Below are positions 11,878 through 23,179 of a stretch of DNA of 64,000 bases, one piece after another. Each line of letters begins with the position of its first letter. Position 1 is the first letter of the stretch. This DNA comes from Metallyticus violacea (Eukaryota > Arthropoda > Insecta > Mantodea > Metallyticidae). Location: positions 6,714,001 to 6,778,000 of the forward strand of contig CM060837.1 of assembly GCA_030762175.1 (NCBI GenBank). The letters are read 5' to 3'. The translations under genes were made by a program, and so were the position numbers. The notes under the pieces are model-generated. The model saw nothing but the letters and a program-made list of their open reading frames with translations, had not been told where the DNA came from and ran no database searches.

Positions 11878-12045
11878 CATAAATAAGTCTAGGGTTCCAA
11901 TTCCGCCAGGACAATGCTCCCTTTCTGAGATTTTTTTTTATTATTTTTATTTTCCTCCAGTGCAAATCCAGGCTATCATCAGTGTCACCGCCTGTGATGT
12001 CTCAGTAGTAAAAACGGGTGTTAAACACTATAAAAAACTATTCTA
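11878..12045 (+). mobile_element. SINE family B body, interrupted copy
   Basis: gtctagggttccaattccgc (11,888-11,907) is a decayed B-box. It is followed by the 'gccaggac..ctccct' junction, a T-rich stretch and the intact 3' end gcctgtgatgtctcagtag, then gttaaacact at about 12,030. The middle of the body is replaced by T-rich sequence. Confidence 0.75.
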
Positions 12046-12500
12046 GTATATGTATGCTATATTTTCATAAGTCGTATTAGCGCACACACGTTATAAAGTC
12101 GTTACGAATGTAATTTGTACTATCCTGAAACCTCTGTAACATGCAACATCTGTAACATCTACAACTAAGATGTATAGCTTTAAGAAGTGAATGGCGATTC
12201 GGGGACATCTTGTATTATCATTAATATTAATTTTCATCGTACATCTTCCAATCACGTATTATTATATCAGTTTTTTCTCAACCATTTCTCACTATCCTTC
12301 AAGTTCGCTTGTGATCCTGAACGCATTCCTTTTGTTTTCAGTTATAAAATATGACGGATAAAGCATAAGTCATAAGTCTCACGAACAAAGGACAAAACGA
12401 AAAATCTAAGATTTACAATTGAAGGTACATGACATTTACTGCCGAGTGATGCCACAAAAGGCATGCTGCATGTTTTATTATCGCATGAGCAAAAGGTACA
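12046..12500. other. No gene seen
   Basis: AT-rich stretch between the SINE pair and a mariner relic. No motif or convincing frame. Confidence 0.4.
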
Positions 12501-12504
12501 CACA

Positions 12505-13560
12505 ACTACTTACGCAGGGCTGCAAATTCGTCACAGGACTGGTCTCTCAGGTAACCACGGTGTTTAGTAGTCTTCGAAGTAGTTTCCAAGTACTTGTCGA
12601 TTCTTTGCCAGCGATGGGGAAGGCGCTGAGTTCCTAACGTGAGCCACTCGCGCAGAAATCCTGTCCAAATGTCCACTTTGTTAGCAAAACGTTTCCCACC
12701 AAAAGGCTGCTTCACTTTGGGGATGAGGGACTGAGATTGGGCCTATGGCGGATGTGGAAGAACTTTCCATTCCCACAACTGTAAAAACACTTGACACTAT
12801 CAACTGTGTGAGATGTTCCGTTATCTTGGAGCATAACCGTGTTGCTCAACATTTCTGGCCGTTTGGTGCGTACAGCACGTTTGTGACACCTAAAAGATCC
12901 GTAATTCACAGTGGTTCACTGACGTGGATGACACACAAGCACACCTTGATTGTCATACGACTTTCTTTGATGCGATTTGGCGAAATTTGTGCTTTCGTTG
13001 TGACTCACTAGGCTGTCGCTTGAGCTCTGAATTCTCGCCAGATCGATGCGACATGTTTCGTAGCGAGTTCATTTCTGTACCTTACTTAATTGATATGGCA
13101 CCCATTCTGCACACATTTCCCGTAAAATGCGATGCACGGGTTTTGCCGCAATTCCCCTTTGCTCTTCTAATTCCACAATGTCCAGCGCCTATCATCGTGT
13201 AAGCACACCCGCATATTCTTGTCCGCAGACACGAACGCCCACTGCGCGGCAGATCGTTGTGCCATGTTTGAAGGCCTCTGTCCATCTCACCACTGTTCGA
13301 TATGCATGGCAGCACCCCCAGTGTTTCCTCTAGCTCTGTGTAGCATTATCATGAATTCCTGCCCCGGAGAAATGCTATTTTTACAAACGCACGTTGTTCA
13401 TTCTTCATTACCTCCATTCCTCAACTGTTGTCACTCACCAACTGAACTTCGGGGCGTGCTGAGACAAGTAGCTCTGCTCACATGCACCACCTGGTGGCTT
13501 CATCATTCCATATACTTTCAATCATGTATCTTAGATTGTTTCGTCAGAAAAAAAAACAGT
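12505..13560 (-). pseudogene. Decayed mariner-type transposase
   Basis: The minus strand keeps mariner landmarks in order. Near 13,100-13,310 there is a helix-turn-helix part with WTEAFKHGTTICRAVG and DDRRWTLWN. QDNGTSHTVDSVK (about 12,830) covers the second catalytic Asp. KQPFGGKRFANK (about 12,690) and RLPHRWQRIDKYLE (about 12,590) are the C-terminal motifs. In this family the second motif is normally HDN and the following block PPYSPDLSP; here that block reads PNLSPS. The first catalytic segment is not recognisable. Several frameshifts. Plus-strand frames in this stretch are its reverse readings. Confidence 0.7.
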
Positions 13561-13849
13561 TGCCATGACTTATGACTTATTATTCATATGAGAACAGGCA
13601 GAAAAGCTGTCGGCCTCGACTACAGGTGGTTATACTTATTGCAACATAGTTAAATTTTTTATGTATTTGTTTGAAATGTCAAATCATTGTTTCAAATATT
13701 TTATTTCATACAGCTTTCTAAAGAAGGCCTGTTTGGGTATCCCACAATAAGGATAAAATTGAGTATTGTTTGGTGATAATGTTCTTTATAAAAGACGATT
13801 CAACACCAAAAGACACTCATTCCAAAAGTTTATGGGGAATCTTCTTCCT

Positions 13850-14530
13850 TTTCAACAATTCAAAAATGAGCTGCCTGAATTTATATGGCGGTATCACCGT
13901 TGATGATGATCCACGTAAAGAACGTCCAAAGAGTACTCGGTGAGTAAGTGCGTGATATTGCTGAGTACATAGGTATGTCAATATATGTGAGTTGCTTGGC
14001 GCGCTTGGAGGGTTTAACAGCAAAGAACAAATTATGAATGTCTGTGGGTGAAACTTAGATCGGTCATTCATTACACACTGCAATAGAAACAACAGCTGAC
14101 AGAAGCCGGCTGTTCAACGCTAATGAAAACAAAGTCGGTTCCATGTCGTTTGCTATGCTAAAGGACATCTACTACTTGATTATCTTCAGGAGGGTACAGC
14201 TATAACCACAAAGTGTTATTCCAAAATTAAAAAAAATACTTCATTAACACACTGTACCTGCTCACAAAAGTATTTTAGCGATACTGGGAAATTTGAAAAT
14301 TGAATTGTTGAAGCATACCCCATACACCCAAGATTTGGCTTTCTTTAGCGTTTGTCTCTTCCCAAAACATTAGTTCTGCTTCGTTGATTAGCATTTTCTA
14401 TCAAATCAACGATCAATGCTGCTGTAGGTAAGTATTTCTCATACTTTCCAAAAAACTATCTCAGAAATGGAAAGATGTCGTTGTACTATCACTAGAATAA
14501 ATGCATTAACCTTAAGAAATATTATCTTGA
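13850..14530 (+). pseudogene. Decayed mariner-type transposase
   Basis: DDDPRKERPKSTR (about 13,900-13,940) is the linker between the two N-terminal helix-turn-helix units. VRDIAEYIGMS (about 13,950-13,983) is the second unit. A LLDYLQEGTAIT stretch (about 14,175-14,210) and ELLKHTPYTQDLAF (about 14,307-14,347, normally HPPYSPDLAP) follow. The first catalytic block is absent and frames shift repeatedly. The minus-strand frame at 13,817-14,092 is a shadow. Confidence 0.6.
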
Positions 14531-14935
14531 AACATAAAAACTACTGTTCAAGTTGAAAACTCATATACCAGTAACTTTCCAGACAACTGTCTCAAAGTGT
14601 TTTGGCCATGCTTCAAAAATATAAAATCTCGAGAAAAAAAATTAATAGTCATACTTTTATATGAAGGTTTTTTTAATTTATCTTCTCTGTTCATCCTCAA
14701 ACTTTTCTCAACAATTACGTAATATTTTGTGTATACAAATAGGTTTAGTTGACAAATTCTTCAGGAAACAGCAGAAACGGTAGAAATAATCACTTGTTTA
14801 TGGATTTGTCTCTGCCTGAAGTTCAAGACAAAGTTCATATAATACACAGTTCCTAAATTGAAAATTCGCTCAACCATTTTCAGCCAATGAGGCAGGACCA
14901 TGCATATGATTTACAATAGTAGTTTTTTGTATCTT
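14531..14935. other. No gene seen
   Basis: AT-rich. It may include the outer part of the flanking mariner relics, but I could not find terminal inverted repeats. Confidence 0.35.
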
Positions 14936-14939
14936 ATTT

Positions 14940-15460
14940 ATTATGCCCAATGTTTCAAGTCACATGGAATCTCAATATACTCCCAACCAACGTCAGTGCA
15001 TAGTTGTCATCTTCTTGGTAACTTCATAATGGCTTCGCGAAACCATTGTTTGGGAGTACTACGTCACAACTCGTGGACAACTGCCTGAATCTCCTTGCAG
15101 AGAATCCTGAATGTTGTCGAATAAGGAGCGAGATGCATAGAATTTGGTGCAGTGTAGTTTGCTGGTATGGGGCGTTGACATGTTTGGGAAACACTCCTGT
15201 CGACAACTTCCCCTTTAGCTTCTAAACTGTGTCTCCCAGTACACCTCACTTTTGACAGGCCATTGCAGCCTGAAGTGTCCCAAAAGACGGCCATCCTCCA
15301 TTTGCCCACAAATGAAGCGGTGCGAAATTTCTTGGGCCGAGGACTCCCTGCATGGAATGGACTTTCTTCTCTGGTGCGTGGTAGTGTCCCCATGACTCGT
15401 CACCAGTAACCGGCTTCTCCGATATTCATTATGCATTCCCAGTAGCCGACGACAGACTCT
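14940..15460 (-). pseudogene. Mariner-type transposase fragment
   Basis: On the minus strand, GHYHAPEKKVHSMQ (about 15,345-15,385) resembles the segment after the first catalytic Asp (ET/SW..Y.PE.K..S..W). SPRPKKFRTASFVGK (about 15,285-15,330) is the next block. The C-terminus reads KQWFREAIMKLPRR, then CTDVGWEYIE (about 14,975-15,055). The region that should hold the second Asp is replaced by unrelated-looking residues. Frames shift at least twice. Confidence 0.6.
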
Positions 15461-15569
15461 ACTGTTTTTCCGTTCTGTCTCTGAATTTGGGGAGAAAAGG
15501 TACGCGAGATATTTGATACATATTAAGGAGCTCCCAACGCAATTTTTTTAGTCACATGTACTAAATCGG

Positions 15570-16475
15570 ACCTCTTCGTCCTATCCAGTGCCTGTACATC
15601 TCGGTGGTAATGTGGTAGTGCGCCATCCTGTTGGAAGTAAAATTCCTCATTTCCATAGAGTGTATGGGCGGCGGGTAAGACAGATGTGGGTATCATGGCC
15701 CAGTTATTGTTCCTTCAAAAAAGAACGGTCCAATTAGATGACAACCCACACCAAACATCATTTCCAGGTAAATCAACAGCCTTTTCCAAAATAAAATGTG
15801 GATTGTTTGCACACCAGTAGGCACAGTTATGCTGGTTAACAGTTCCGTTCAACTTAAAATGTGCCTCATCGGATAACAACTTTCCCTACGAAAGCCTCAT
15901 CCTCTTGCACCATGTTCCGAAACCACTCATAGTGCTGCATTCTCCGATCATGGTCATCTTCGTTTAATCATGCAAAAGTCTTGGGATGAAAACTTTCAAC
16001 TTTGCTGTTTTAATAATACGACGTACGCTGGTTCTGCTAATTCCAGTCTCACGTGCACATTGCTTTGTAGATTTCTGCGGTGAGTGTTCAAACCATAGCT
16101 GATGACCCGGGGCTGTTGCTGTGCTAGGTCTTCCAGATCTGCCCTTGTGAACATCGCATACAGTACCACGAGTCTCAAATTTGTCTCGAATACGTGCAAT
16201 TGTTACTGGCGTTAACGGTTCTGTTCTGTACACGTCTCCATTGCCTTTGAACTTCAACAACATTCTCGGTTTTCCAAAACTACTTCAAAATTGCTTTCCG
16301 CTTTTCGAACGATAATCTTGGCTCCATTTTGCTGTAGCAACGCTATCATAACGTAATGTTAGTCACATATGTTTACAGAACATCATATTACACATTAGTG
16401 TAGTCCAACTTTGAAATATATTAAATAGATATCTACTGTGAAAGTGTGTATAAATTTTTTGCACCCTCGGTATTT
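15570..16475 (-). mobile_element. Mariner-superfamily transposon, 3'-truncated (family M1)
   Basis: A minus-strand frame from the ATG at 16,263 to 15,964 (99 codons) keeps the N-terminus: TVCDVHKGRSGRPSTAT, then ARETGISRTSVRRIIK, a helix-turn-helix. Downstream, in other frames, are [12 protein letters not shown] with the first catalytic Asp (about 15,855-15,890), VWCGLSSNW, and FYFQQDGALPHYHRDV with the second (about 15,610-15,655). It breaks at DRTKRSD/cggacctcttcgtcctatcc, a segment shared with the copies at 27.8 and 42.8 kb. The 5' terminal inverted repeat is visible at 16,445-16,469 and matches the ends near 27,417 and 42,494. Frameshifts inactivate it. Confidence 0.8.
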
Positions 16476-16479
16476 ACTT

Positions 16480-17480
16480 CAAAGGTCCTTTTTAAATAAA
16501 TACATGGTTTATACAGATGTCTACCTTGGACAACCCTACTGTAGCAGGCTCTAAAAACCAAGGAGGCATGTGCGTAAAGCTCTCCCCCTCCCCTAAAACC
16601 GCAACATACATACATACGTACATACATACGTACTCTCGGAAAACATAAAATTTCACGCTCGCTGAGAAAGTTGCATGGTGAAAGGCGTGATACACGTCAT
16701 TCTCTGCGTATATCTTGCTTCAGACCAGGCAACTTACGCTGAGTAAATTACCCTAAATTATTCATCCCTAAACGACCTTGACGAGTATCCCGACAGCGCA
16801 TGCAAAAGAAATTTCACGTCGCCTTTCTTCTTCTTCTTTTTTATGTTTTCGTTGTTTTATGTCGCAAGTTGTGGATGTTAAATATTTCATTTCACCGGCC
16901 TTGATTCCGTCTGTCGCATATCCGGGCATAAAAACAACAGTTTTATCGCCAGCTTATCATTAAATATGGAAGGAGATTGTATGATGTCTATTTGCTGCGA
17001 TGTTTGGCCTTGGTTTATACAACCCACGTACTCACGTCTTAGGCAGTAAATTTTACTGTAGTCAAGAAGATTCAGAGGGCCATGAACCTCTTCAACTGTT
17101 TTTTTGTCATTCAGTACACGGCGGTCGTTTAAAAGCATTTCCGTTGTTGTTTATGTGCACAGTTTATGTAAATTATCAATGCTGGACTTTCAGGAAAGTG
17201 TTGATTAATTTAAAAATGGGTATTTATAGCTGATATTCCAAAAAAAAAATTAATAAACGTTCATCTTTTGGATATCTAATAACATTTTACAGCTTTAGGT
17301 TTGGAACATTGGCTGCTCATAATACAAAAAGTTGGCGCAACCTCCAAACTAGGAGTTTGTTTGACAGTTTGAAAAATATACTGATAGGAGTGTCATTACG
17401 AAAATTTTGAGACATGTCAAATTGGATTAGGTAGACTCACTGCTGTTGTTGCTTCTATTCAAAGTACTCTCCACCACACT
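16480..17480. other. No gene seen; short CATA/CGTA microsatellite
   Basis: A catacatacgta-type microsatellite lies at about 16,604-16,632. The frames at 16,778-16,963 and 17,000-17,233 have no recognisable motif. Nothing else identified. Confidence 0.4.
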
Positions 17481-17487
17481 CTAATTC

Positions 17488-17775
17488 GGTCCTGGTGGTG
17501 TAGTAGTAACAATATTTGCCTCCTAGACCCAAGACCGCGGGTTCAAACCCGGTCAGGATCGATGGATATTTTTGGGCGTAAAGTCTTAAGTATGACTTCC
17601 TTCGGAAGGGAAGTAAAGCCGTGGGACTTGTATAGTAAATTTACGGCATGTAAAAGAACCTCAAGCCTGAAAGAAGAGCCCAAATTATTGGCCGTTTCAC
17701 GCCCTGAATTGAATGAGACGCTGATGACCTGAGATGTTAAAAAGCGTCCATAAATAAACCAAATCAACAACAACA
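17488..17775 (+). mobile_element. SINE family A, near full length
   Basis: The tRNA-like head is complete: gtcctggtggtgtagtagta (A-box region), ttgcctcctagacccaagac, then the B-box gggttcaaacccgg. The body has ttccttcggaagggaagtaa and 'cctcaagcctgaaagaagag', and it ends gcgtccataaataaaccaaa. Some positions differ from other copies (tagtagtaac for tagtggttac). Confidence 0.9.
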
Positions 17776-17779
17776 CACT

Positions 17780-18140
17780 CAATATACTTTCTCTCATTCT
17801 CAAAAACCATTTATCAAAGCATCCTGCCACTCATTTTCCTCAAGAGTTCACCGAGTTTTCTGGAATGGAAAATCGCTTTCCTCGCATGGGATATTTTACC
17901 ACTGGGAAGAGAAAATAATCGCACTGAGTCAGGTCAGGACTGTATGGGAAATGTTTCATGAATCTATCCTCTGTGGACTCCAGAAACTGGAGGTGTTGTA
18001 GTGGAGAAATAGAATCACCCTCAGTCCTGTCCTTGGACAGCGTTCTCGGACATTTTGAAAAATTTCGGCATACAGACTGCGATGCATCACTTGGCAGTCC
18101 AGGGAAATTTTGGCCACAGGTGCTGCGTTTTTTAACAATT
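17780..18140 (-). pseudogene. Mariner-type transposase C-terminal fragment
   Basis: On the minus strand, PYSPDLTQCDYFLFP (about 17,908-17,952) is the landmark before the third catalytic residue, and YPMRGKRFSIPE follows. Upstream in another frame, RVILFLHYNTSS matches the region of the second catalytic Asp (normally HHDN), which here reads HYN, so the Asp is lost. The coding ends before the final block. Confidence 0.65.
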
Positions 18141-18144
18141 CGAT

Positions 18145-18770
18145 TGAATATTTCCAAACAATATTTCCACTTGTTTAAACTCAATTCCAGTGAGTTTCTC
18201 CGACGTTTCATAACAGTAGATGAAACGTGAATTTATCATTACACGCCAGAGACGAAACAGCAATCCAAACAGTGGGTGGCAATAGGTGAAAGTGCACCAA
18301 AGAAAGCAAAAACGGTTTCAGGTGCAGGAAAAGTCATGGCTACCGTTTTCTGGATTCTCATGGTGTGGTGCTCGTAGACTACCTCCAGAAGGGCCAAACT
18401 TCATCGGGGAGTATTACACTTCACTACTGGACCAACTAATGGATGCTATTCACCTTGGTGCAAAGAAAGCTCTATTTCATCACCATAATGCGTATGAAGT
18501 GTTGCTTCAAATCTGCATGACCTTTGCCTCCAAGTGCTTCCACATCTGCCATATTTGACTTCCAGCTATTACTTTTTATTCCCAAACCTGAAGAAATGCC
18601 TGGATGGAGAAGATTCCCGTTACATGATGAGGTTAAAGCTGGGAGAGATACTTGTTTTTCACAGTTGGCCAAATCTTATTTTACTGAGGGTATTAAAAAT
18701 TGGAAGAAACCGTTGGACTTGATGATTTGTTTACAAGTTGACTCTTAATTTTTTGTGGGGGGGGGGGGTA
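18145..18770 (+). pseudogene. Decayed mariner-type transposase, central and C-terminal part
   Basis: EFLRRFITVDET (about 18,195-18,230) holds the first catalytic Asp; a stop replaces the usual Trp. Next come KQQSKQWVAIGESAPKKAK, GKVMATVFW, GEYYTSLLDQLMDAI (about 18,400-18,445), a damaged FHHHNA for HHDNA, YYFLFPNLKKCLDG (about 18,570-18,605) and KSYFTEGIKNW. The order is complete from the first Asp on, but two frameshifts and stops intervene. It abuts the minus-strand fragment of a different mariner subtype, so the two relics lie head to head. Confidence 0.8.
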
Positions 18771-19665
18771 AGGCCGCTCTTATGCTCTAAACATTTATAA
18801 TTCCTTTTCCTGGCCGATGAGTTTCTCGGTTCGGTGACAATGCCCAACCTGAACACCAGAGGTCGCTCTATTGATCCCCTTCTTTAAATCTCGTATTATA
18901 TCTTTAGATGCAACAAGCATCGTGTTGTTCACTTACTGCCACTAATTTCTAAAGAAAGTGAAAACAGAATTGTTGTTCTACATTATAAATTTAAGAAACC
19001 TTGCAGGATTATTTCAGTATCACCAAATGACATTTTGCTCCGAAATCATCGATTGGAATTTTGAAGCTGTATGGACCCCGTAAATTTTGCTACAGTTTCT
19101 TATGTTGTAATAGTTACTAAATACGAAATTAAGTGCACGCGTTTACATTTAGCAATCAAAAAAATAAAACTTAAAAAAATGAATTCCCAACACACATATA
19201 TAATAGTAACTGAAGGAAATTTTGCGAGAGCATCTGAGTAAAGAACTGAGGAAAATCCTAAGGCTAAAGCGGGTGTAAGGAGGTTTAAGGGTTTGAGATC
19301 TCATCAAACGCTGCGGCGTGCTTTATAAGGGGGTAGGGGTAGTTTGGCAGAGAAAAAGGGATGAAGTTGCTCACGGAAAATGACTTGCACGGTGAATAAA
19401 TCAACAGGGCTTGCATATTGAAAAAGCAAGACCAGTGGAAAACCACGTGTAGCTACCAAATTTCGCTGTATGGCAGTTTCTTTTCAAAATTAGTTGCAGG
19501 AAGACAGATGATTGTGTGTGTGGTTTTTTTATTCTTTTTTTTTTTTTTTTTTTTTTTTTAAGTAGCAGAGTGTCAGTGATGAGCAAGCGATTTTTTTTTT
19601 TGTCGTTTTTATGATAAGTCTGTCTCAAACGAACGATTTTAATGATGTGTGTAAAATCTCCTCTT
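18771..19665. other. No gene seen; T-rich tract
   Basis: A long T tract (about 19,534-19,559) and shorter T runs. The minus-strand frame at 19,401-19,697 depends on the poly-A/poly-K reading of this tract and is not a gene. Confidence 0.45.
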
Positions 19666-19669
19666 CTGA

Positions 19670-20425
19670 CAAGTAATATATTGACTGTTTGCCGCACTGT
19701 GAAGGGGGTAGAAAAATTGCTTGTTTATTTGTTGTCCTTGCTGGGTGCACAGTCGTAGCGCAGCTATTCCCGGGTGTGTGTTGTGTTGTCGTTTTTAATT
19801 CGACAGTATACATAAAGTGCATTTATGTACCATTCTTATGTGGTAACTCAGTGAAGAAATATCCATTTTTTTAGCATACGTTTAATTCTGTTAGTTATGT
19901 GAATACCATACTAACCTCCCTTTTAGAGGATTAGCCGACAGGGGGCTTGTTCGTGCATTTTTTTCGATAGGACTCTGCCACTACGAATAATTCCGTGAAA
20001 GTTATTTACAATGTGTTTCCACAAGACAGAATTATTAGCAGGGATTTGTGGCCCCCTCTGTTCCCCGATTTAACTGTCTGCTATTATTATCTCATGGGAA
20101 AATTAAAAAATGACGTGTACAAGACGAACCCGCACACCATACAAGAACTCAAAGATAATATTATTCAGCTGTTCCAATTTCTCAAAATGACTACAGCGAG
20201 TGATGAATAATTTCATAAAAAGATGCTAAAAAAGTGAGCAGAATGAAGGGGGCAGTTTCAACTCCTAATATGATAATTTGGTAAGCAATGGATCTCTTAA
20301 AATGGTTTGTGTATTGTAGGACTGGTTTCTTTCATTGTTTTACCCTCCCGCTAACCGAACCCGGCTGACTAGGCTAACGCTCGTCCATAGGCAAAACACT
20401 CTGGAGGAAAATAAAATTGATTGCA
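19670..20425 (+). mobile_element. Repeat family D with transposase remains
   Basis: The left part (gtttgccgcact, then cagctattcccgggtgtgtg near 19,760) is shared with 2.1 kb and 49.2 kb. The right part encodes a broken IS630/Tc1/mariner-type transposase end: DRIISRDLWPPLFPDLT (about 20,025-20,075), YYYLMGKLKNDVYKTNP, then HTIQELKDNI. In the family the middle block is normally WPPRSPDLT.CD(Y/F).LWG. The plus frame 19,995-20,210 (71 codons) is what remains. After the stop, 'taccctcccgctaacc' and 'caaaacactctgg' match the 49.8-kb copy, so the 3' end is near 20,410. Confidence 0.7.
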
Positions 20426-20784
20426 CGGTATATGTCCACATTGGATTTATGGTCTTGATACTTATCGCATTAAAATCATTAATAACATTACGTTACAAAT
20501 CTCCAACTTTCCCGCTTACCTGAGAAACTTGCCGTAAATGCTGGTGTTATTGATCACTGTGGTGAAATCAGTTGGTTTCTATCAGCCTTAGGTGAGATAT
20601 AAGTGAATAAAGATTTTGCAAGTTTGTCGCTTTTATATTAATGTACTAAATATGTCGTACAGTAAAATAAGTAAAAGTGATCCTAGTCCTAATAGAGAAG
20701 GCAGGCACGAAAGATGATTTTTAATAAATATGCATTTTTTAAAAATTTTCAGAAAAACAGGGGGACAAAATTTTGATTTAAAAA
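20426..20784. other. No gene seen
   Basis: AT-rich linker between two transposon relics. The plus frame 20,335-20,523 begins in the repeat and has no motif. Confidence 0.4.
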
Positions 20785-20985
20785 TGTCAAACCCCACAGA
20801 AGAGCCATATGGAGTAAGTAAAAATACTTGTCACGGATCTGTGTTGAGGTCAAAAGACCTGACTCTGGTAGTGCTCCAGGGTTTGTGTCACCTAGGAAAC
20901 ATAAACAACTTCTAAGAGAGATGCACATTTTGAATCAGGCCATTGTGCGAAAGCCTGTTTGGAACTTTTGCAAAATTATCAAAGT
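20785..20985 (+). pseudogene. N-terminal scrap of a Tc1-like (DDE_3 type) transposase
   Basis: EEPYGVSKNT, then SRICVEVK, SGSAPGFVSPRKHK and IVRKPVWNF occur in order over two frames. The pattern 'GVS..TV.RI..E', 'SP.KK', 'VRR.V..FY' is typical of the helix-turn-helix part of the same group as the relics at 8.2 and 35.6 kb. The catalytic domain is absent; the 55-bp array begins about 90 bases on. Confidence 0.45.
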
Positions 20986-21075
20986 TTTAGATACCAATTG
21001 TAGCATCAACCCCCTACTGCATGGATTAGCCCGCCACAGCGAAGCAACACACAGAAGAATACGTGGAAGGGACAC

Positions 21076-21680
21076 GCGCCATAGCAGCGCTAACATGTAA
21101 ATACACTTAATGATACTTGTAGTTGAACACACGTCACAGCAGCGCTAACATGTAAATACACTTAATGATACTTGTAGTTGAACATACGCCACAGCGGCGC
21201 TAACATGTAAATACACTTAATGATACTTGTAGTTGAACACACGTCACAGCAGCGCTAACATGTAAATACACTTAATGATACTTCTAGTTGAACACACGTC
21301 ACAGCAGCGCTAACATGTAAATACACTTAATGATACTTGTAGTTGAACACACGTCACAGCAGCGCTAACATGTAAATACACTTAATGATACTTGTAGTTG
21401 AACATACGCCACAGCGGCGCTAACATGTAAATACACTTAATGATACTTGTAGTTGAACATACGCCACAGCGGCGCTAACATGTAAATACACTTAATGATA
21501 CTTGTAGTTGAACACACGTCACAGCAGCGCTAACATGTAAATACACTTAATGATACTTCTAGTTGAACACACGTCACAGCAGCGCTAACATGTAAATACA
21601 CTTAATGATACTTGTAGTTGAACATACGCCACAGCGGCGCTAGCATGCAAACACATTTAATGTATGTAAAATATATTAAG
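21076..21680. repeat. 55-bp minisatellite, eleven units
   Basis: Unit starts are at 21076, 21131, 21186, 21241, 21296, 21351, 21406, 21461, 21516, 21571 and 21626, exactly 55 bases apart. Each unit has cacagcagcgctaacatgta, then 'aatacacttaatgatactt' and 'tagttgaaca'. Three subtypes differ at a few fixed sites: acgtcacagcagcgc with cttgtag, the same with cttctag, and acgccacagcggcgc. The last unit is degraded (gcgctagcatgcaaacac). High identity between units implies recent amplification or gene conversion. Confidence 0.97.
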
Positions 21681-22298
21681 AGTGAATAAACTAGATGGCA
21701 CCATATATGCCATGTACTAACGACCAGGTACCAGCAGTCGCAGGTATAAAAACCGGCCAAGGCAGTGGGAAACAACTTAATTCTTATTATTGTATTCTTG
21801 AGTGTTTAAATCAAATACTTATTTATAATTTTTGGATTGTTAAGTTTGACAATTGTAAGGCGGTTTACCCACACAAGAGTGAGTCGTGCCCGTATTGGTT
21901 AAATAACTCACGGTTGCAGTCCCTGCGCGTGAGAAATTTAAGGAAATCATCCAAAGCGTATATGCTAAGATGCAAAGTCTCGGCACTTATTATTCATGCA
22001 AAGTTTATAATTCGTTTACAAATAGAAATTTGGGCAGTTTAGACATGAAATATACAGAAAGACAGAACCTAAATTCGTAATGCAGAAGAGTGACATAGTG
22101 GCAGCGCAGTTAAAACTCCTGTCCACAATTGCATCACATACGAATTTCTAGTGACACAGACCAAACTTTTAATTAGGGAAACTTGGATTAATAAAAAATC
22201 CCTATTTTTATTCCCCGGTTGATATCTTTTGGGCATTGGTAGGTGTTAATTTTGATTCGTCAGGATTCGGAATAGGCCCTAAGCATTGTAAGTCGATA

Positions 22299-22345
<47 letters not shown>

Positions 22346-22735
22346 TATTATTATTAAATATATACAATTTTAGGCCATAAGAGTGCAAAATTTCTCATTC
22401 TATGATCAGTTAACATTAGCACTTAATGAACGTCACATTTGGAATTTGAAGCAAAGTAGCTGCAGGCAGTTTCGTGCTCTCTGTAGTTCTGGTTGCCTAC
22501 TTACAGAGCTCTGACGTCAAGCGGTAAATCAAAATGAATTACTGCGCTCTACAGTTTAAGTTTTCATTTCATCTCTAATCTGTTTTATGCGCTATATAAA
22601 AGCATAGTCTTATACTGCAGAAAACCTAATCTGGGGATGTATGTTTACAGTTCTACACACGTAAACGTAACGAATTGGAACTTCAATATCGTGTTTCCGT
22701 GATGATATTACAAATTTTCAGGGACTATGGTTTTT
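21681..22735. other. No gene seen
   Basis: The plus frame at 21,695-22,042 (115 codons) starts just after the minisatellite but shows no domain I know and is likely chance. The rest is AT-rich with a trinucleotide microsatellite. Confidence 0.35.
22296..22356. repeat. (TAA)n microsatellite with inverted TTA end
   Basis: About eighteen TAA/AAT units run into 'attattattatta', so the right end is the reverse complement of the left. Confidence 0.9.
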
Positions 22736-22737
22736 TT

Positions 22738-23015
22738 TTTTTTTTTTGAATGCTGTTTAACGCCCTTTTTTACTACTAAGGCATCATAGGCGGTGGACAC
22801 TGGTGATACGTGAAATGAAATAATATATTGAGATTTTTTTAAAGGAAGGAAACGTTTCAGGCCTAAGTTTAGGTACCTCCCTGGCATTTGCCATTTATTT
22901 ATGTGGACAGAAAAACCTGGAAAGACCTCAGTCAGGGAGAATCGTCATTGCGGGGCTCGAAACCCAGACCTACTGCACACGAGTCTGCGCCTTAACGTCC
23001 TCGGTCACCCCTGGC
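22738..23015 (-). mobile_element. SINE family B
   Basis: The plus strand shows the poly-T (poly-A tail in the element's sense), then gtttaacgcccttttttact, actaaggcatcataggcggt, ggaaggaaacgtttcaggcc and the core ggcatttgccattta. At the right end is the tRNA-like head, with a decayed B-box (ggggctcgaaacccag) and acgagtctgcgccttaacg. Confidence 0.9.
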
Positions 23016-23079
23016 GTTTACCTAGCGTAAAGTTAGTATTTTTTAAGTTTACTTAAAGCGTAAATTTATACTGTATTTA

Positions 23080-23080
23080 A

Positions 23081-23116
<36 letters not shown>
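23080..23116. repeat. (AAT)n microsatellite
   Basis: About twelve uninterrupted AAT/ATA units. Confidence 0.9.
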
Positions 23117-23179
23117 TTTAAGTGACAACATATTTGCTGGCATTTGCTTATGAAATTCCTGTATTTTTCTGCCGTAAGA

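Noticed and set aside
13219..13575. A 118-codon plus-strand gene
   Set aside because: It is the reverse reading of the mariner relic at 12.5-13.6 kb.
17840..18211. A 123-codon minus-strand gene
   Set aside because: Its C-terminal part is a mariner C-terminus, and the rest crosses into the reverse reading of a plus-strand mariner.
19401..19697. A 98-codon lysine-rich protein on the minus strand
   Set aside because: The lysine run is the reverse reading of a T tract; no other support.
21076..21680. A CRISPR array
   Set aside because: Units are contiguous and nearly identical, with no unique spacers, in a eukaryotic setting. It is a minisatellite.
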